A stretch of 64,000 bases of DNA from Omphalotus guepiniiformis (GCA_028554645.1 JAQOOI010000019.1:434001-498000), one strand, 5' to 3'; positions 19,845-31,322 are shown, counted from the stretch's first letter. A program made the numbers and translations. The notes: generated by a model not told the origin, from the sequence alone.

Positions 19845-22800
19845 ATGGGTCGAGGACGCGGACAGGTCTCACAGAGTGAGCTTGAGAAAGCCATGGTGAT
19901 GCGTTACGTGCTACCAACTCCCAGTACGTCGTCTAAGACGCCTGGTCCTGAGAGTGGCGAGAGGAAGGCCAGTGAAAACGAAGGCCAGACAGAGGGCAAG
20001 ACAAGGGTGAATTGACGTCGTCATTGTCGTGAAGGAACAGCTAACGAATTGCGTGCATAGAGAGCAACACTTTTGGAGCAATATGGAGTTCATTTTCTGC
20101 TCATTTTGTGCATGTACATGCAGAAGGCCGCAGACCCTAGGATCGGCACTGCGTGCGACTGCGGTGTAGGAGAGCGCACCACTCGCTGCAGGGATTGCTT
20201 TCAGTTGAGACCGCTCTGTAAAGGGTGCTTCCTTCAGGCCCACAAGCATAACCCCTTCCATTGGGCCGAATTCTGGGGACCGGAGGACACCTTCTTCACC
20301 AGATATGATTTGTCTCGTTTGGACGAGACCTGGGCCGTTCATTTAGGTCATGGGGGGGATCCCTGTCCCTTGGCGGCCCATCAAAGCCTGCTCCTGACCG
20401 TTGTCGATACCAATGGGGTACACGGTACAAAAGTCAAGTTCTGTGGGTGTGCCGGCCCACCGCGAAAGTGGGAGCAATTGTTCGAAGCCAATCTATTCCC
20501 GGGTTCATTCACTGACCCAGGAACAGCTTTCACGTTGCGTGCTCTACGAGAGTTTCAGGTGCTGTGCGAGTGTTCGAAGGCCACCGCATACGATTACTGC
20601 AAAGCACTGGCAGGGCTCACAAACCACTCATACCCCCAGGAGATTCCCGTTGAGTGCATACTCTCTTTTGTTTTTACGTGGCTGACTTGGAGTCATACAG
20701 GAATTTTATGCAAAATTCCTGTTGGTGTCACGCATCTGGAGCTACCTGCGAGCCAATAAATGGTTGGGGCAAGGTCATGGAATTGATGTCTACTTTCCCC
20801 GCCGCCCGGTAGGCAACATGGTCGTCTATTGTCCCACATGTCCGGAAGAAGGGGTGAATTTGGAGCCAGGGTGGGCTGGTGTGCCAGTGGAACTTCGGTA
20901 CGCAGGCCAAGTTATGTCGGGTGGCAGGAGTGGTGCTGATGAGTTCTTAGCCACCTACATGCCTGCAGGCGCACCCTAGATGGCAATTTTCAGGCCAACC
21001 ACTATAGTAAGAACCATGATCCGACAGACATCTCGCTTTACCAAGGGCGATCGGTTTTCCCTAGTGCTGCGCGAGAAAATGCGTACCTTGCAGAGGTTCC
21101 ACAGCTACAGAAGGCCGGAAATCAGGGGGTGACGACGGCTGGTGCGGAGATGGACCGTGTAACAGGTCCACGGCGAGGTCCTGAGGTATGTGAGCCGATG
21201 AATTTGGGTAGCCAGCACTCACAAGGACTGGTTCAGGAGAAGGCTAACTGTGGTTTTATCAAGGCGATGGAAAAGCAAAATAGGCTTAAGTTCAAAGGGA
21301 TGGATATCACAGGAGTCATCAACGTTCAATGTGACCATATCTTCGTCCACTCCACCGTTGATATGCAGCGAGGCGAGAGGTGCGTTCCCTTCCCCGTCGT
21401 TCCCACGAGGCCAAGCCGAAAATTCTCTCTCTCTAGATTCGCCAATAGCGATCTCGCACTGGCGAAGGCTTTGGAACTCCGAATGTTTGACAAGGGTTCC
21501 GTGCCAGATCAACCGCTCAGCTATGACAGTAATTGCACCTACTCTGCCCACGTTGTGGAGCGCATGAAGCGTTGGTTTCCGCATCTGGCCCATCAGACGA
21601 ATTCGTTTCGGTTTACAATACCGGCCGCACATGTGCGCAATCACCTAGATATGTGCATGTATTTGTTCTCCTCGTCATACAAAGATTCCATTGGGCACTT
21701 TCCTGGCGAAACTGCTGAGCTGGTATGGCCCGAACTCAATTTGCTGGGCCCGTCAATTCGTCAAATGAGCCACGGGCAGCGGCAGGATGCAATTATCCAG
21801 GTGTTTCTGTCGTGGAATACTCGCAAAGTCATGGGAATGAGTGAGTTCATCCTGATGTCGGTCAACGGAGGTGAGACGATGCTAATGCGGAGATTCAGGT
21901 TTGCAATTGCAAAAGGAACTGGAGACCGCGAAGAAACGTTACTTCCAGACGAGAAACAATCTACAGGCGTTGTACGACATTCATAAAGATAGGATAGAGG
22001 AATGGAATGCCATGGATCGGTCGCCAAGATTTGACAGGAAACACAAACGAGTGGTTCATTCAGTCTATGCTACTGAGCACTCCGAGTGTACGTGCAGTAT
22101 CTGTGATAGCTACTGGCAGAGACCTGATCCTACCAATACTGAAAAGCGTCTACATTGCGTCGGGAGGTTCAACGGTTGATGAAGTCCGATTTACCGTGTG
22201 TGCTTGGGACTGGCATGTCAGCGACACAGTCCGCGGTGGTGAGGTTTTTGAGGGAAGGTGTGGAGATTGAGGATGCTCAGTGAGTTATTGCTAGGGGGTT
22301 GCAACGAGCTAATTGTGTGTTCAGAGCAGCATTGCGCCGAAAAGTCAGAAGTCTGCAGGGTCATGGACGCGCAGCAGATAGGGATGCCGAAGAACAAGTG
22401 ATAGAAATGCGAGAGCGAATGTCGCGGCGTATAGACCGATGGCGTGAGCGCCAGAGAGTGATCATGCCGGATGTGGGGGATAGAGTGTTAGCATTGACCG
22501 TCACAGATGTTGAGGAGGAAAGGCTATTTCTCCCCTCAGATCTCCCGTTGATGGAGCGTGCTGCTTCAGGAATGGAGGAGGTGTCGGAGCGGGAGGTATT
22601 GCTGCGAAAGGCAGGGGCCTGGTCGCTCATCCTGGCACTACAGGCGACCGTCCGACTGTTATCGGCAATCTTTGATAACAAGAACGTGCACAACAGAGGT
22701 CAGGAGCAGAACACCAGGAGCACGGAGGAAATCAAGCGGTTCGAGCGTGTGAGATTGCAGCAATTGGAAGACTACAACCGCCACCGCAGCGCGTTGGTGG

Positions 22801-24010
22801 CCCTGGGGGCGATCGAGGAAAAATCAACCGCCTGTCCAAAGCTGACGGTGGAAGACACGTATAGAAAGCCAACGCATGTCAAACGTGCTTTGGGCGACTC
22901 TCTCAGAGCTGATGGTAGTCTGTGGCGAATGAGGCCAGGGTTCCAGGGTCGGTCTGGCGGGGGCATTACAATGGCTCAATCTGAGAAAAGGAGGAGGGGA
23001 CAAGGGGTTGGAGGTCGAGGTGGGCACCTTGTTGCTCTGCGGTGTCAGGCAGGGGCTGACTGTACACAGAGGCTATAGGGCATTTTGGGACCCAAATGTC
23101 ACGCCGTACCGGTGCGTCACCTCTAAACTCGCTGCTGACTGAGTTGATTGACGTCGAGCATAAGCACCTGCACGGGGAAACTCGGACCACGACGACGATA
23201 ATAGCGAAGGCAGACGCCCGCTGAAAAAGCGGAAAATCGAAGGCGCGCACGTGGAGGGTTCCAAAATGTCAGGGGCTATACTTGATGGCTTCATCTGGAA
23301 AGTAACTGCCAACGATGTTGAGTCAGAAGAATGGGCGAGGGAGCGTAAGTGATTGTTCGCACTCGGTGATGAGGTGATTGATTCTTGGAAACCAGAGGAC
23401 CGAGTCAAATTCTTCAGGGACGAAGCTGAGTTCGAGCGGTGGCGAGAGACTCTCGAAATCAAACACGCCGAGTTTCATAGGTGTATCAAGACGTTCCAGA
23501 AAATGGCTCAAGTGTGGGGTGATATATCAAAGCAAACGACGTGGAAGCCCTCTACGGGGGCTGGTCACCACGTACAGGAACTCGCCGGGACACAGTGGAC
23601 CAAGGATGTACAAGAAGGTTCTTTACGAATGTCACCAGGGCAGGTGGCATATGCTTTGCAGCAGCAGCAGTTGTTCATGACATTGGAGAAACAATGTCAA
23701 GGGAGGTTTGAGGCATCGGGAATCGAGAGTTTGCGGGTGATTCCTGAAGGGAAGTGTTTGGCTGATGTCGTTTTGGAGTTCCGAAACAAAGAGCAGGAAG
23801 GGTTTCCGAAACTGCATAGGTACGTGGGCTTGGGCGCGTAGTGGTCTGAACGAGTTCTGACCTACGTCTGGCAGCGAGCGACCAGCGTTTGTTGACCCGA
23901 CTCTGAGCGGTAATTCCCTGTCGGACCCAGGGAGTGAGGACGAGAATGGCAGTTCGTCAGAGGAGTCTACCGGAGAGGAAAGGAGCGACGTGGAGTAATA
24001 GGTGCCCCTT
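19800..24010 (+). mobile_element. KDZ DNA transposon, ends not determined
   Basis: Placed on the evidence of the intact transposase gene. Terminal inverted repeats and target duplication were not found by eye, so the coordinates cover only the coding part and the element is probably longer on both sides. Confidence 0.7.
19845..23998 (+). CDS. KDZ (Kyakuja-Dileera-Zisupton) transposase with CxC domain
   Basis: Twelve exons join in phase: 19845-20006, 20061-20648, 20701-20897, 20969-21379, 21437-21840, 21899-22087, 22147-22279, 22325-23019, 23070-23111, 23165-23344, 23396-23819 and 23875-23998, about 1,182 residues without a stop. A Cys cluster (CDCG...CRDC...CKGC...H, about residues 85-115) forms the CxC-type zinc domain usual in KDZ proteins. 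The RNase H-like core has LDGNF (Asp about 320), SYDSNC (Asp about 483) and PGETAE (Glu about 544), the expected D-D-E set. A long helical C-terminal region (about 590-850), a basic PLKKRK signal and an acidic Ser/Glu tail follow. Family members cut and paste their own DNA. All introns have GT...AG ends, and the open frame suggests recent activity. Confidence 0.92.
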
Positions 24011-24219
24011 TTTATTGGTCGAATGGGGCCGGATGGTATGGCTGAACTTGTGTTTTTAGATCGGCGTATTGTCATGTTGTGCAACGAAAATTCAATCTCT
24101 TTCATGTTTTCTTTATCCCTATGTGTTGGCGAGAGTAACTCTATGTTGTATGTTTCAGTCAACGTCGTCGCGCACCCTGCACTGTATGTATTCATACCTC
24201 ACAGACGGTGTGTCCCGGG

Positions 24220-25130
24220 TAGGATTTCATGTTGAGTTTCAATCCATTCCGCTTCATTCCAGGTTTTTTCAGTGGCACTGTCACTTATTCACTTGTAAGA
24301 TGTCATTGTGATTTCGGTCTATTCCGTTTCGTTCCAGGTGTTTTTTTCAGGGGCGCTGCCGCTTATCCACTTGCAAAACTCAACACAATTCCGCCTGGTT
24401 TCACCAACGATACCGAAGTCGACTAACCGGTTGCATGAGTGTTTGGGTTCCATGCATGTTAACCGCAATTCAGTGCAAGACTGCTCAAATTGAGGTTTTC
24501 AGCCGAGGTTGTATAGATGCGGATGTTTGGCGAGATTTCCACATGATCTTCGTCCTTCATCTGCTGAAGTTAACAATGTATCTAGGTGATGCTCCCGCAT
24601 GAAGGATTTCCTACATCTCCACCATATTCCATTGCAATTTCAGCAGTGGATTTCCCTTGGGTCTGGTGGCAGGAATTGTCAGTTCCAACTGAGTTCCCCC
24701 TCATTTCCACCCTGTTCCATTGCGTTTTCAAGTATGCATTTTCATTGCAGCTGGTGTCAGGAATCGTCGGTTCCAACTGAGTTCCCCCTCGGTTCCCCCT
24801 CATTTCCACCCTGTTCCATTGCGTTTTCAAGGATGCATTTTCATTGCAGCTGGTGTCAGGAATCGTCGGTTCCAACTGAGTTCCCCCTCGGTTCCCCCTC
24901 GGTTCCCCCCTGTTCCATCCTGTTCCATCCTGTTCCCTCCAGTGGGTTTTCGATGCAGCGGGCGGGTGTCAGCTATTATCGGTTCCAACTGAGTTTCCCC
25001 TCAATCCCACCCTGTTCCATTGTGTTCTCTCCACTGGGTTTTCGTTGTCAGGTATCGTCGGTCCTGACTGTGCCCCGCATGAACACCCCTGTTGCTTTGC
25101 GCGTCTCAGGAATTGTCGGTTCCACAACTG
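24220..25130 (+). repeat. decayed minisatellite, units of about 88-112 bp
   Basis: The core GGTTCCAACTGAGTTCCCCC recurs at about 24682, 24770, 24869 and 24981, with TTCCACCCTGTTCCATTG and TTTTCATTGCAGCTGGTGTC between copies. Earlier, two looser units with CATTCCAGGTTTTTTCAG and GTTCCAGGTGTTTTTTTCAG lie near 24258 and 24333. The array starts about 220 bp after the transposase stop. It makes long stop-free frames on the plus strand that are not considered genes. Confidence 0.8.
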
Positions 25131-25940
25131 AGTGTCGGCAGGAATCTGACTACAAATCCAAAGTCACTTGCGACGTCAACCGAGGGCCGACGAACGCTTC
25201 GCTACAATCATTTATAGGTCATATAGTATGTACTTTACCTATTATTCTATGTCAAGCTATGTAAAGGCATCGTGAGTGGCTAATTTCTATTTCTGAAAGC
25301 TTGTTGTCATCCATCTGACAAAAGTCTCTTCTAGGCGTTTGCTAGCTCCGTTTCACAAAGGTTGTGATAGTGAGCGATACATTTCCAAACTCGTCCAAAT
25401 GTACAATGTGCCTAACTGTACAATGTGCGAAGGTAAATAAATCCGTTCACGTTCAGCTTCGGTCAGCTCTGAGTTTTATGTAACTCAAGTAGTTGTTTTC
25501 TTGAAAAAAGCATCGAACTTTTTACCTCAGCGGGGCTCAATCCAGTGCATAGGTCGCATTCTCGCCATCCTCTCCCAATCGCGTCCTCGGCAAATCTTTC
25601 AATTGAGCGCGTCTCCATCTGCGCCGCTCTTAATTTTTCGTCGCGTCGCCTAGAAGTCCGTCCCACCACTTCACGGCACCCTAAACAGCGTCAGTTTCAT
25701 TTCTTTGTTGGTTTCAAGTCTCCGTTGGTGAGTGGCGAGTACCTCAACATCCTCCCTCAATCGCATCCTCAGCACCTCTTTTAATTGACTGCCTCTCCGT
25801 TTGTGCCGCTCTTTATTTATTTTCATTGCGTCGTAGAAGCGTCCCACCACTTATTCACGACGCACTGCTTTCATCGCTCATTCCGTTCGACTCTCTTTGT
25901 CGCGAGACCATCCCGACGACTTGTTTTTCTTATCAACCAC
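25131..25940. other. intergenic stretch before the GIY-YIG gene
   Basis: About 800 bp without a supported gene. The word TCCCAATCGCGTCCTCGGCA near 25572 and a related TCCCTCAATCGCATCCTCAGCA near 25752, each followed by a GTCTC or GCCTCTCC-TTGCGCC-like block, indicate a second, older duplication of about 180 bp upstream of the gene. Confidence 0.4.
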
Positions 25941-26366
25941 ATGTATTGCAGGCCCGTACGCGTAGCGTGTCAACGGGTGTATCCGTTCGACCGCCCAGGT
26001 TTTTTATACGTGTTTCACGTTGTCGGGACGAAGCTGTTCAAGGTTGGTCGTACAACAAACATTCGGCGGCGAAGACGGGAGTGGGCAAGGCAGTGTAGGG
26101 GGCAAAATCATAAGTGGTGGTTCGCAGTTCACGCCCGCCACTACATTCGTGCAGGCACGTCGTCGTTTTTCAACCCCGCCGTCACTGACCACATTTCAGA
26201 ACACATCTGTCATGCGATGCTGGACGACATATGCACACGCCGGCCCCGGGAGGTTTGCGCACACTGCCGCCGAAGGCACAATGAGCTCTTTGAATTCAGA
26301 GGCTCGGCAGCGCACGTCGTCAGAGACTTGATCCGCCCAGTAATGTCTCGCGCTGCGTCCTTGTAA
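25941..26366 (+). CDS. GIY-YIG-like nuclease domain protein (T5orf172-like)
   Basis: An intronless frame of 141 codons from ATG 25941; the frame is open further upstream to 25785 but without a better start. Residues about 20-55 carry GFLYVF, then LFKVGRTTNIRRRRREW, matching the GIY...YIG strands and the following basic helix of the T5orf172/GIY-YIG fold. A later SEHICHAMLDDI segment offers the conserved Glu, and CAHC...H adds a possible metal-binding or structural cluster. Such proteins nick or cleave DNA. The gene is short and sits on the transposase strand between two satellite arrays, so it may be cargo of, or a neighbour to, the KDZ element. Catalytic competence cannot be judged by eye. 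Confidence 0.7.
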   Translation: MYCRPVRVACQRVYPFDRPGFLYVFHVVGTKLFKVGRTTNIRRRRREWARQCRGQNHKWWFAVHARHYIRAGTSSFFNPAVTDHISEHICHAMLDDICTRRPREVCAHCRRRHNELFEFRGSAAHVVRDLIRPVMSRAASL

Positions 26367-26369
26367 CGG

Positions 26370-26800
26370 TAAGTACTTCGTTGTGTATCCCCCCAGGTTT
26401 CACAGCTTACATTTTGTTCCAGTGTACCCCCGTCCCATTCTTGAGGTGTTCATCGCAACGTCGTGAGGTCTTTTTCTTACATTACCGAGTTTCCGAGTCA
26501 GTGTACCCCGCAACCCCAATATTCTCGAAGTTTTCATAGGGACGTCATGAATGCCTGTGCTTATATCTGAATATTTCATTGTATCCCCCCGTGTTTTTTT
26601 CAGTGTACCCCCTGTTTTCTTCAAGTTGGATACGCAGGTCATGAATTCCGCTCCTTATCTTTCAGTTTTTCATTGTATTCCCCTGCTTTTCCTCCAAAGA
26701 TCTTCATAGGAACGTCGTTAAATCCACCCCTTACATTTACCTGTTTCAGTGTATCTCCCCCCATATAACCAAAGTTTTCATACGATCGGTGGTGGTTGAT
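26370..26800 (+). repeat. decayed tandem repeats with GTGTACCCCC core
   Basis: Variants of CAGTGTACCCCC or CATTGTATCCCCC recur about every 60-90 bp from 26386 to 26765, alternating with TTCATAGGAACGTC-like words. The units are diverged and of uneven length, so this is an old array. It begins about 20 bp after the stop of the GIY-YIG gene. Confidence 0.7.
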
Positions 26801-26832
26801 TCAGGTAACATTTCAGTAGGTTTTGCTAGCCG

Positions 26833-27086
26833 TCAAGTTCAGTTGTATTTCAACGATTTCAGTCAGTGATCACCGAGTTTCATTGAAAGAAGTGCGGCAG
26901 AGCAAGGATACGTTCCTCACGATTTCAGTAAGTTAGAGTGAGTTCCATTGAAATCCATCCAAGTTCAGTTGTATTTCAACGATTTCAGTCAGTGATCACC
27001 GAGTTTCATTGAAAGAAGTGCGGCAGAGCAAGGATACGTTCCTCACGATTTCAGTAAGTTAGAGTGAGTTCCATTGAAATCCATCC
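26833..27086 (+). repeat. two near-identical tandem copies of 127 bp
   Basis: CAAGTTCAGTTGTATTTCAA starts at 26833 and again at 26960. The two 127-bp units match over essentially their whole length, so this duplication is much younger than the array to its left. Confidence 0.9.
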
Positions 27087-27612
27087 AGTGTGGAGGGGAC
27101 CGATTCTCACACAATTCCGCAAAGATCGAAGAAGTTCCAGGAATATTTCAACCGGTTTCAACAGAATTTCAAGTGCTATTTAACAATCTAAGTTTCACGG
27201 AACAAAGTAGTTACACTTCTCAAACTAAAGTATCTTATAGGACTTTTCTTCTATTGCCTTGATCCTTTTTGATGGCACAGAAATCATGAAAAAATGGCTG
27301 AATACTTACACACCATAGACCAGCATATAAGTAGATGAGAGCTCTGGGAGCTTCTATATTTGATGTATACACAACTTACTTCAAGCACTCCTTATTCCCT
27401 CATACCTCAATACAAGGTCCCCAGAATGCTGATACCAATTTTGGTATACCCAGAGATATACTCAGTCATTTTCAAAGGGATCAATATGTAAGAAATCACG
27501 GAATTCTGAGTCAGAGTATATATAAGGATTAGATCTGCATAGGTACTAAGGGATAACGTAAATCGAAGGGCAGGAGGCCGCATTTTCTACCAGACCACGC
27601 AGGGGGTCAACC
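27087..27612. other. AT-rich stretch
   Basis: About 500 bp of AT-rich sequence with short unsupported frames. Nothing else is seen. Confidence 0.45.
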
Positions 27613-27901
27613 TATGTAGGAGTGCCAACAGCTCGGCTGGCTCACCGGCTTGAGCCGGAGCCGAGCCATTTAGGGCAAAGCCACTAAGTTCTAACGGCTC
27701 GTCGATACCCTAATGGCTCCATGACACGAGCGACTAGGCCTTCATATATCTTCCTCACTTCTTATTGTAACAAGTCAAATGTTAGATATGTAGTAAACTT
27801 AGTCAAAGTTAGGAATTATTTGATGAAAGAACATGGAAAGAAAGCGTCTCCTCGGAGGGCTCCAAGCCGTGTCAAGCCGAGCCGAGCTGTCGGCATCCCT
27901 A
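27613..27901. mobile_element. hAT-type MITE of 289 bp
   Basis: The exact 8-bp word GGTCAACC flanks the element at 27605-27612 and 27902-27909, as expected for a hAT target-site duplication. The termini are inverted repeats over about 40 bp: TAGGAGTGCCAACAGCTCGG at the left and, on the opposite strand of the right end, TAGGGATGCCGACAGCTCGG. The left end can also fold on itself (GCTCGGCT...AGCCGAGC). There is no coding capacity, so movement would need a transposase in trans; the KDZ protein in this window is not the expected partner for a hAT-type 8-bp duplication. Confidence 0.85.
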
Positions 27902-27909
27902 GGTCAACC

Positions 27910-28701
27910 GAGGAGGAGAAGAGGTGATATATAAATGTAAGGCAAGTGTGCGACAAATACTTGAACGTGTGCCAAACGCCTTCCACTGTATTTGTGCGGC
28001 GTACATCTCGGTTCCACATCTCAGTGTCTCCTGTTATTTCCGGGATTTTATATTTTATTCAAATCTGAAGTAGTTGCTGCTAAATGTGTTGACAGGCCAT
28101 TCTGTGCACGTTTTTACATTGATGGACTAGACCCGTGAACCGAGCCTGGATTCACCCTCAAATCTTGGGAACTTTACAGTCCTTACCCAAGGCCCGAGGG
28201 CCCAGGAACGGGGATCTGACAGCGAGGTACATTCAGGACGTTGAACCGGACCTCTGGAGCGTCATTCCTATAGGTGTACGCCACAGCACACTGCTGGCAT
28301 GGGTGTATGCCACAGCACGATGGCATACGTGAGGTGTACGCCACAGCACACCGGCATATGTGAGGCTACGCCGTCGCCACAGCGCGCTGGCATACGTGAT
28401 GCTCACACTATATGGTGTATGTGAGATGTACTTGTGTATATATTACTACATGGTGTAGTGCATATGGTGTGATCTGTGACCTACCAATTCTCTCATTCAA
28501 CCTCAGCCCTCAGGATCATCTTCAGAAAATAAATTTGTCTCAATCTATGCCATGAGGCTAGGGCTGGAATTTGAATTGTAGTTTGGCTCCCGAACAGCGA
28601 ACAAGTGTCGCGTCACGTAGTTCATGCTGCAATAATGAGTACTGTACATGTATTGATCAGCGAACATGTAAATATTCATAGCAAAATTAAATACATCCAG
28701 T
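27910..28701. other. intergenic stretch with a minisatellite
   Basis: About 790 bp between the MITE and the end of the FHA gene. The only structure seen is the short minisatellite at 28272-28400. Confidence 0.5.
28272..28400 (+). repeat. minisatellite, four units of about 31 bp
   Basis: Imperfect copies of GGTGTACGCCACAGCACACT followed by GGCATACGTGA. The last unit is longer, with CGCCGTCGCCACAGCGCGCT. No coding role is visible. Confidence 0.8.
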
Positions 28702-31322
28702 TCATTGCAAATGTAGATCAGGGAAATCGTACGATGATTGAAACACGAATGTAACTTTGCAATGCCATTCTGCTGGATGAGATGTATCCAAACAGATACT
28801 AAGGTAATCCCGTAGTATGAAATTGTTTGTATCTTCAACCTTTATCACTGGTTCTTTCTTCCCGTCCCAATCGCATGATAATGTCCAGCCAATAACATAC
28901 ACACGACGTCCAGCTAACTGGAACATGAAAGAGGGTTCTGTGCCATCTGGGCTGCGTACTCGTACAGCATCAGCTCCTCCTTTAGGAACCTCAATCCGTC
29001 CAACAAGAGATTCCGCATCTCTTCGAACAAAGTCCATTTGTTCTTCATGGCCTGATCCAAGTCCCAAGATTTGTTTGAACGTACTCGATCCCGACGTGAC
29101 AGGAGAAACCCAATCTGCCTCGAATGCTTCATATCCCGATTCAAAGGTAACATGTTTATAATCACTAAGTTTCTTCTTCAACTTCCCGTTCATTTTTCCG
29201 CACTCCCATCTGTAATGTGTATCTCCAGCTTTCAGAGCAGGTACTGGTACGTGACGCACATAATCCTTTGGCATATCCTTCACACTACGAATGAACTCGT
29301 AACGCCTGAGAAGCGTAGCTGCGCGTTGTGTGCTTGAAGACAGATCTCGATAGATAGAACTATCTTCAAGCCGCTTCAAGCTATTCTTGTTATCGGTGCT
29401 TTGAATCTGAATCAGATCCGTCCGTTTGCGCTCGAAAGCTTTGAGTGCAGAACGGAATCGGGCTAGATCTTGATTGTATTTCTGCAGGGCAGGATGGAGC
29501 AAGTTGGCTTGTAAAGTGGCGTACATGGTACGCATCTTGTGAACTTGGTCAAACATCTTTTTAGGAACGGAAATTTGGCGAGGGAGCTTTGCGTCGTCGA
29601 GAGTACTATGTATGTGCCAAGGTGAGGTTATCTAGTAGTCAAAGGGAGATATCAATGTACATACCTGTAATGATATAGTAAAGCGACGCGAGGTGCACCT
29701 TTCGGTTTGTTCAAGATCTTCGGTAATACTTTCAACGCATCTTTAACAGAAACCACGCCATTTGTTAACCGTGAAGCATCGGCTGAACACCCAAAGGTTT
29801 CGATGATAACATGCAGCATACTGCAATTCTGAGTTTTAGAGTCCACCTCTTCATGCTTAGCACCGGCTTTGAAGAAATTCTCCACCAGCAACTTGGCTTC
29901 TTTCTCGTGTGAGTCGGTTACTGTGTCACCATCTACTCTGAATATACAGTCTCAGGTCATGAGTTCTTGATACAAGTACACGAGCATGAGAGGAAACCCA
30001 CTACTCACCGACAAACAACAATCATGTTAAAGCTATAGCTACGTTGACAGCCTGCGATGTAATAATCACCATATCTATCCCGAAAATCCCTTCCAGACAT
30101 CTTCTCAAGTCCTTGCCTGAGAGCAATACTAGATGGTAAAAACTCCATCGGCGAGTCACCCGCTTGTCTATACCGAACTAAAATCGTAGACGTCGATATT
30201 TCTTTCGATAAAACAGACGTGACTCGCACACCCATAGACACGGGACAAGCAACGTTGATAGTCCCACCTACTTCTATCTCATACCCATCACGAGAGGCGG
30301 TCAACCCATCCCAGTGCAACACTTCTATGGACGTCTCGCCTTTTTGTGGTTCCAGTGAGGGTCCAGGTTTAAATTGTTTTAGAGCGCAAGTAGCCGTAGA
30401 TTCTCCCGTCAGAACGTTCACGCCATATCCCAATCGAAAGGTTTCAGCCCATGGTATCTTGATTTCCGTGTCCAAAGTCGTACTGGAAGGCTCATCGTCT
30501 TTTTTGTCGTTCTGACAAAGCTGGGATCAGAATATCTTTGAACGGCTTAAAAACCACCCGCAATTACCTTTGACGATGAAGAGCTGCGTCGATCATGGCT
30601 TTTTGGTAGATCAAAGCTTACAACCCTTCGTTGCTTCTGTTCAGGAGGTTTCAGAGACTTGGAAGAAGAAGATTTGAGGGCCGGCGGCGTTGAAGGGACA
30701 TCTAGTTTATTTGCTGCAACTTTTGGCCTTGAATGCAACAATGTCACCTTGACTCGAACGGCCTCTGGATCCTGCAATTAATATAGGATAAGTCGCATCA
30801 CAAGAAGAGTCAAAACTTGCGTCTCACAGCCTTTGAACCCTTATCCTCCTTCGCTCCAAACACAATCTTAACACCATCTTTTAGTTCCTGGCGTACATTC
30901 GGCTTCAAAGCACCCTTGTTTTCAAGCCAAGTACCATACTCTGATCCTGCATCAGATATATACACCTAGACACGTTACGAGTCAGCGAAACTATAGACGG
31001 CGCTAATTCCAGCCTTACACACCTTGGAATCTTCAAACTTCAACAGAGCATGCTTCAACGCTTTGCGGCCGAAAAGTCTACCAATCACCACTTCCTTACC
31101 GTTGTCTTTGGTGGAGTCTTTGTAGAATTCGCAGGTCCCGGGCTTGATTTTGGAAAAAGGCGGATCTTCGCAGACAAATTTCACACCTGTGATCAATGGC
31201 CATCATGATCATGCATCAGTATATGAATGAACATCGGAGACAGACATACCTTCTACCTTGCGATTGCTAATCTTCGGTTTATCTTTTGTATCAGGCCTGT
31301 CTTTGACCAGCTTTGAGCCCAT
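28702..31322 (-). CDS. FHA-domain protein, seven exons
   Basis: Exons 31322-31250, 31186-31023, 30965-30828, 30771-30568, 30511-30009, 29937-29665 and 29605-28702 join in phase to 752 residues. The N-terminal 125 residues look like a forkhead-associated domain, a phosphothreonine-binding fold: VVIGRLFGR, then ISDAGSEYGTWLENK (the usual S..GT.LN-type loop) and LKDGVKIVFGA. A Ser/Lys-rich linker and two folded regions of unknown class follow; the C-terminal 300 residues start with a charged helical stretch and include WTLSCDWDGK. FHA proteins act in DNA damage or cell-cycle signalling; an Nbs1-like role was considered, but no BRCT repeat could be recognised. This gene marks the border of the gene-dense compartment. 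Confidence 0.75.

Noticed and set aside
19678..19899. Upstream ATG at 19679 as the KDZ start
   Set aside because: It reads in a different frame from the exon at 19845-20006 and has no splice junction linking it in phase.
24599..25264. 221-codon plus-strand frame
   Set aside because: It lies inside the decayed minisatellite, and its peptide repeats follow the DNA repeats.
28702..31322. Assignment of the FHA protein as Nbs1/nibrin
   Set aside because: Only the FHA-like part is visible. No BRCT repeats or Mre11-binding motif could be recognised.
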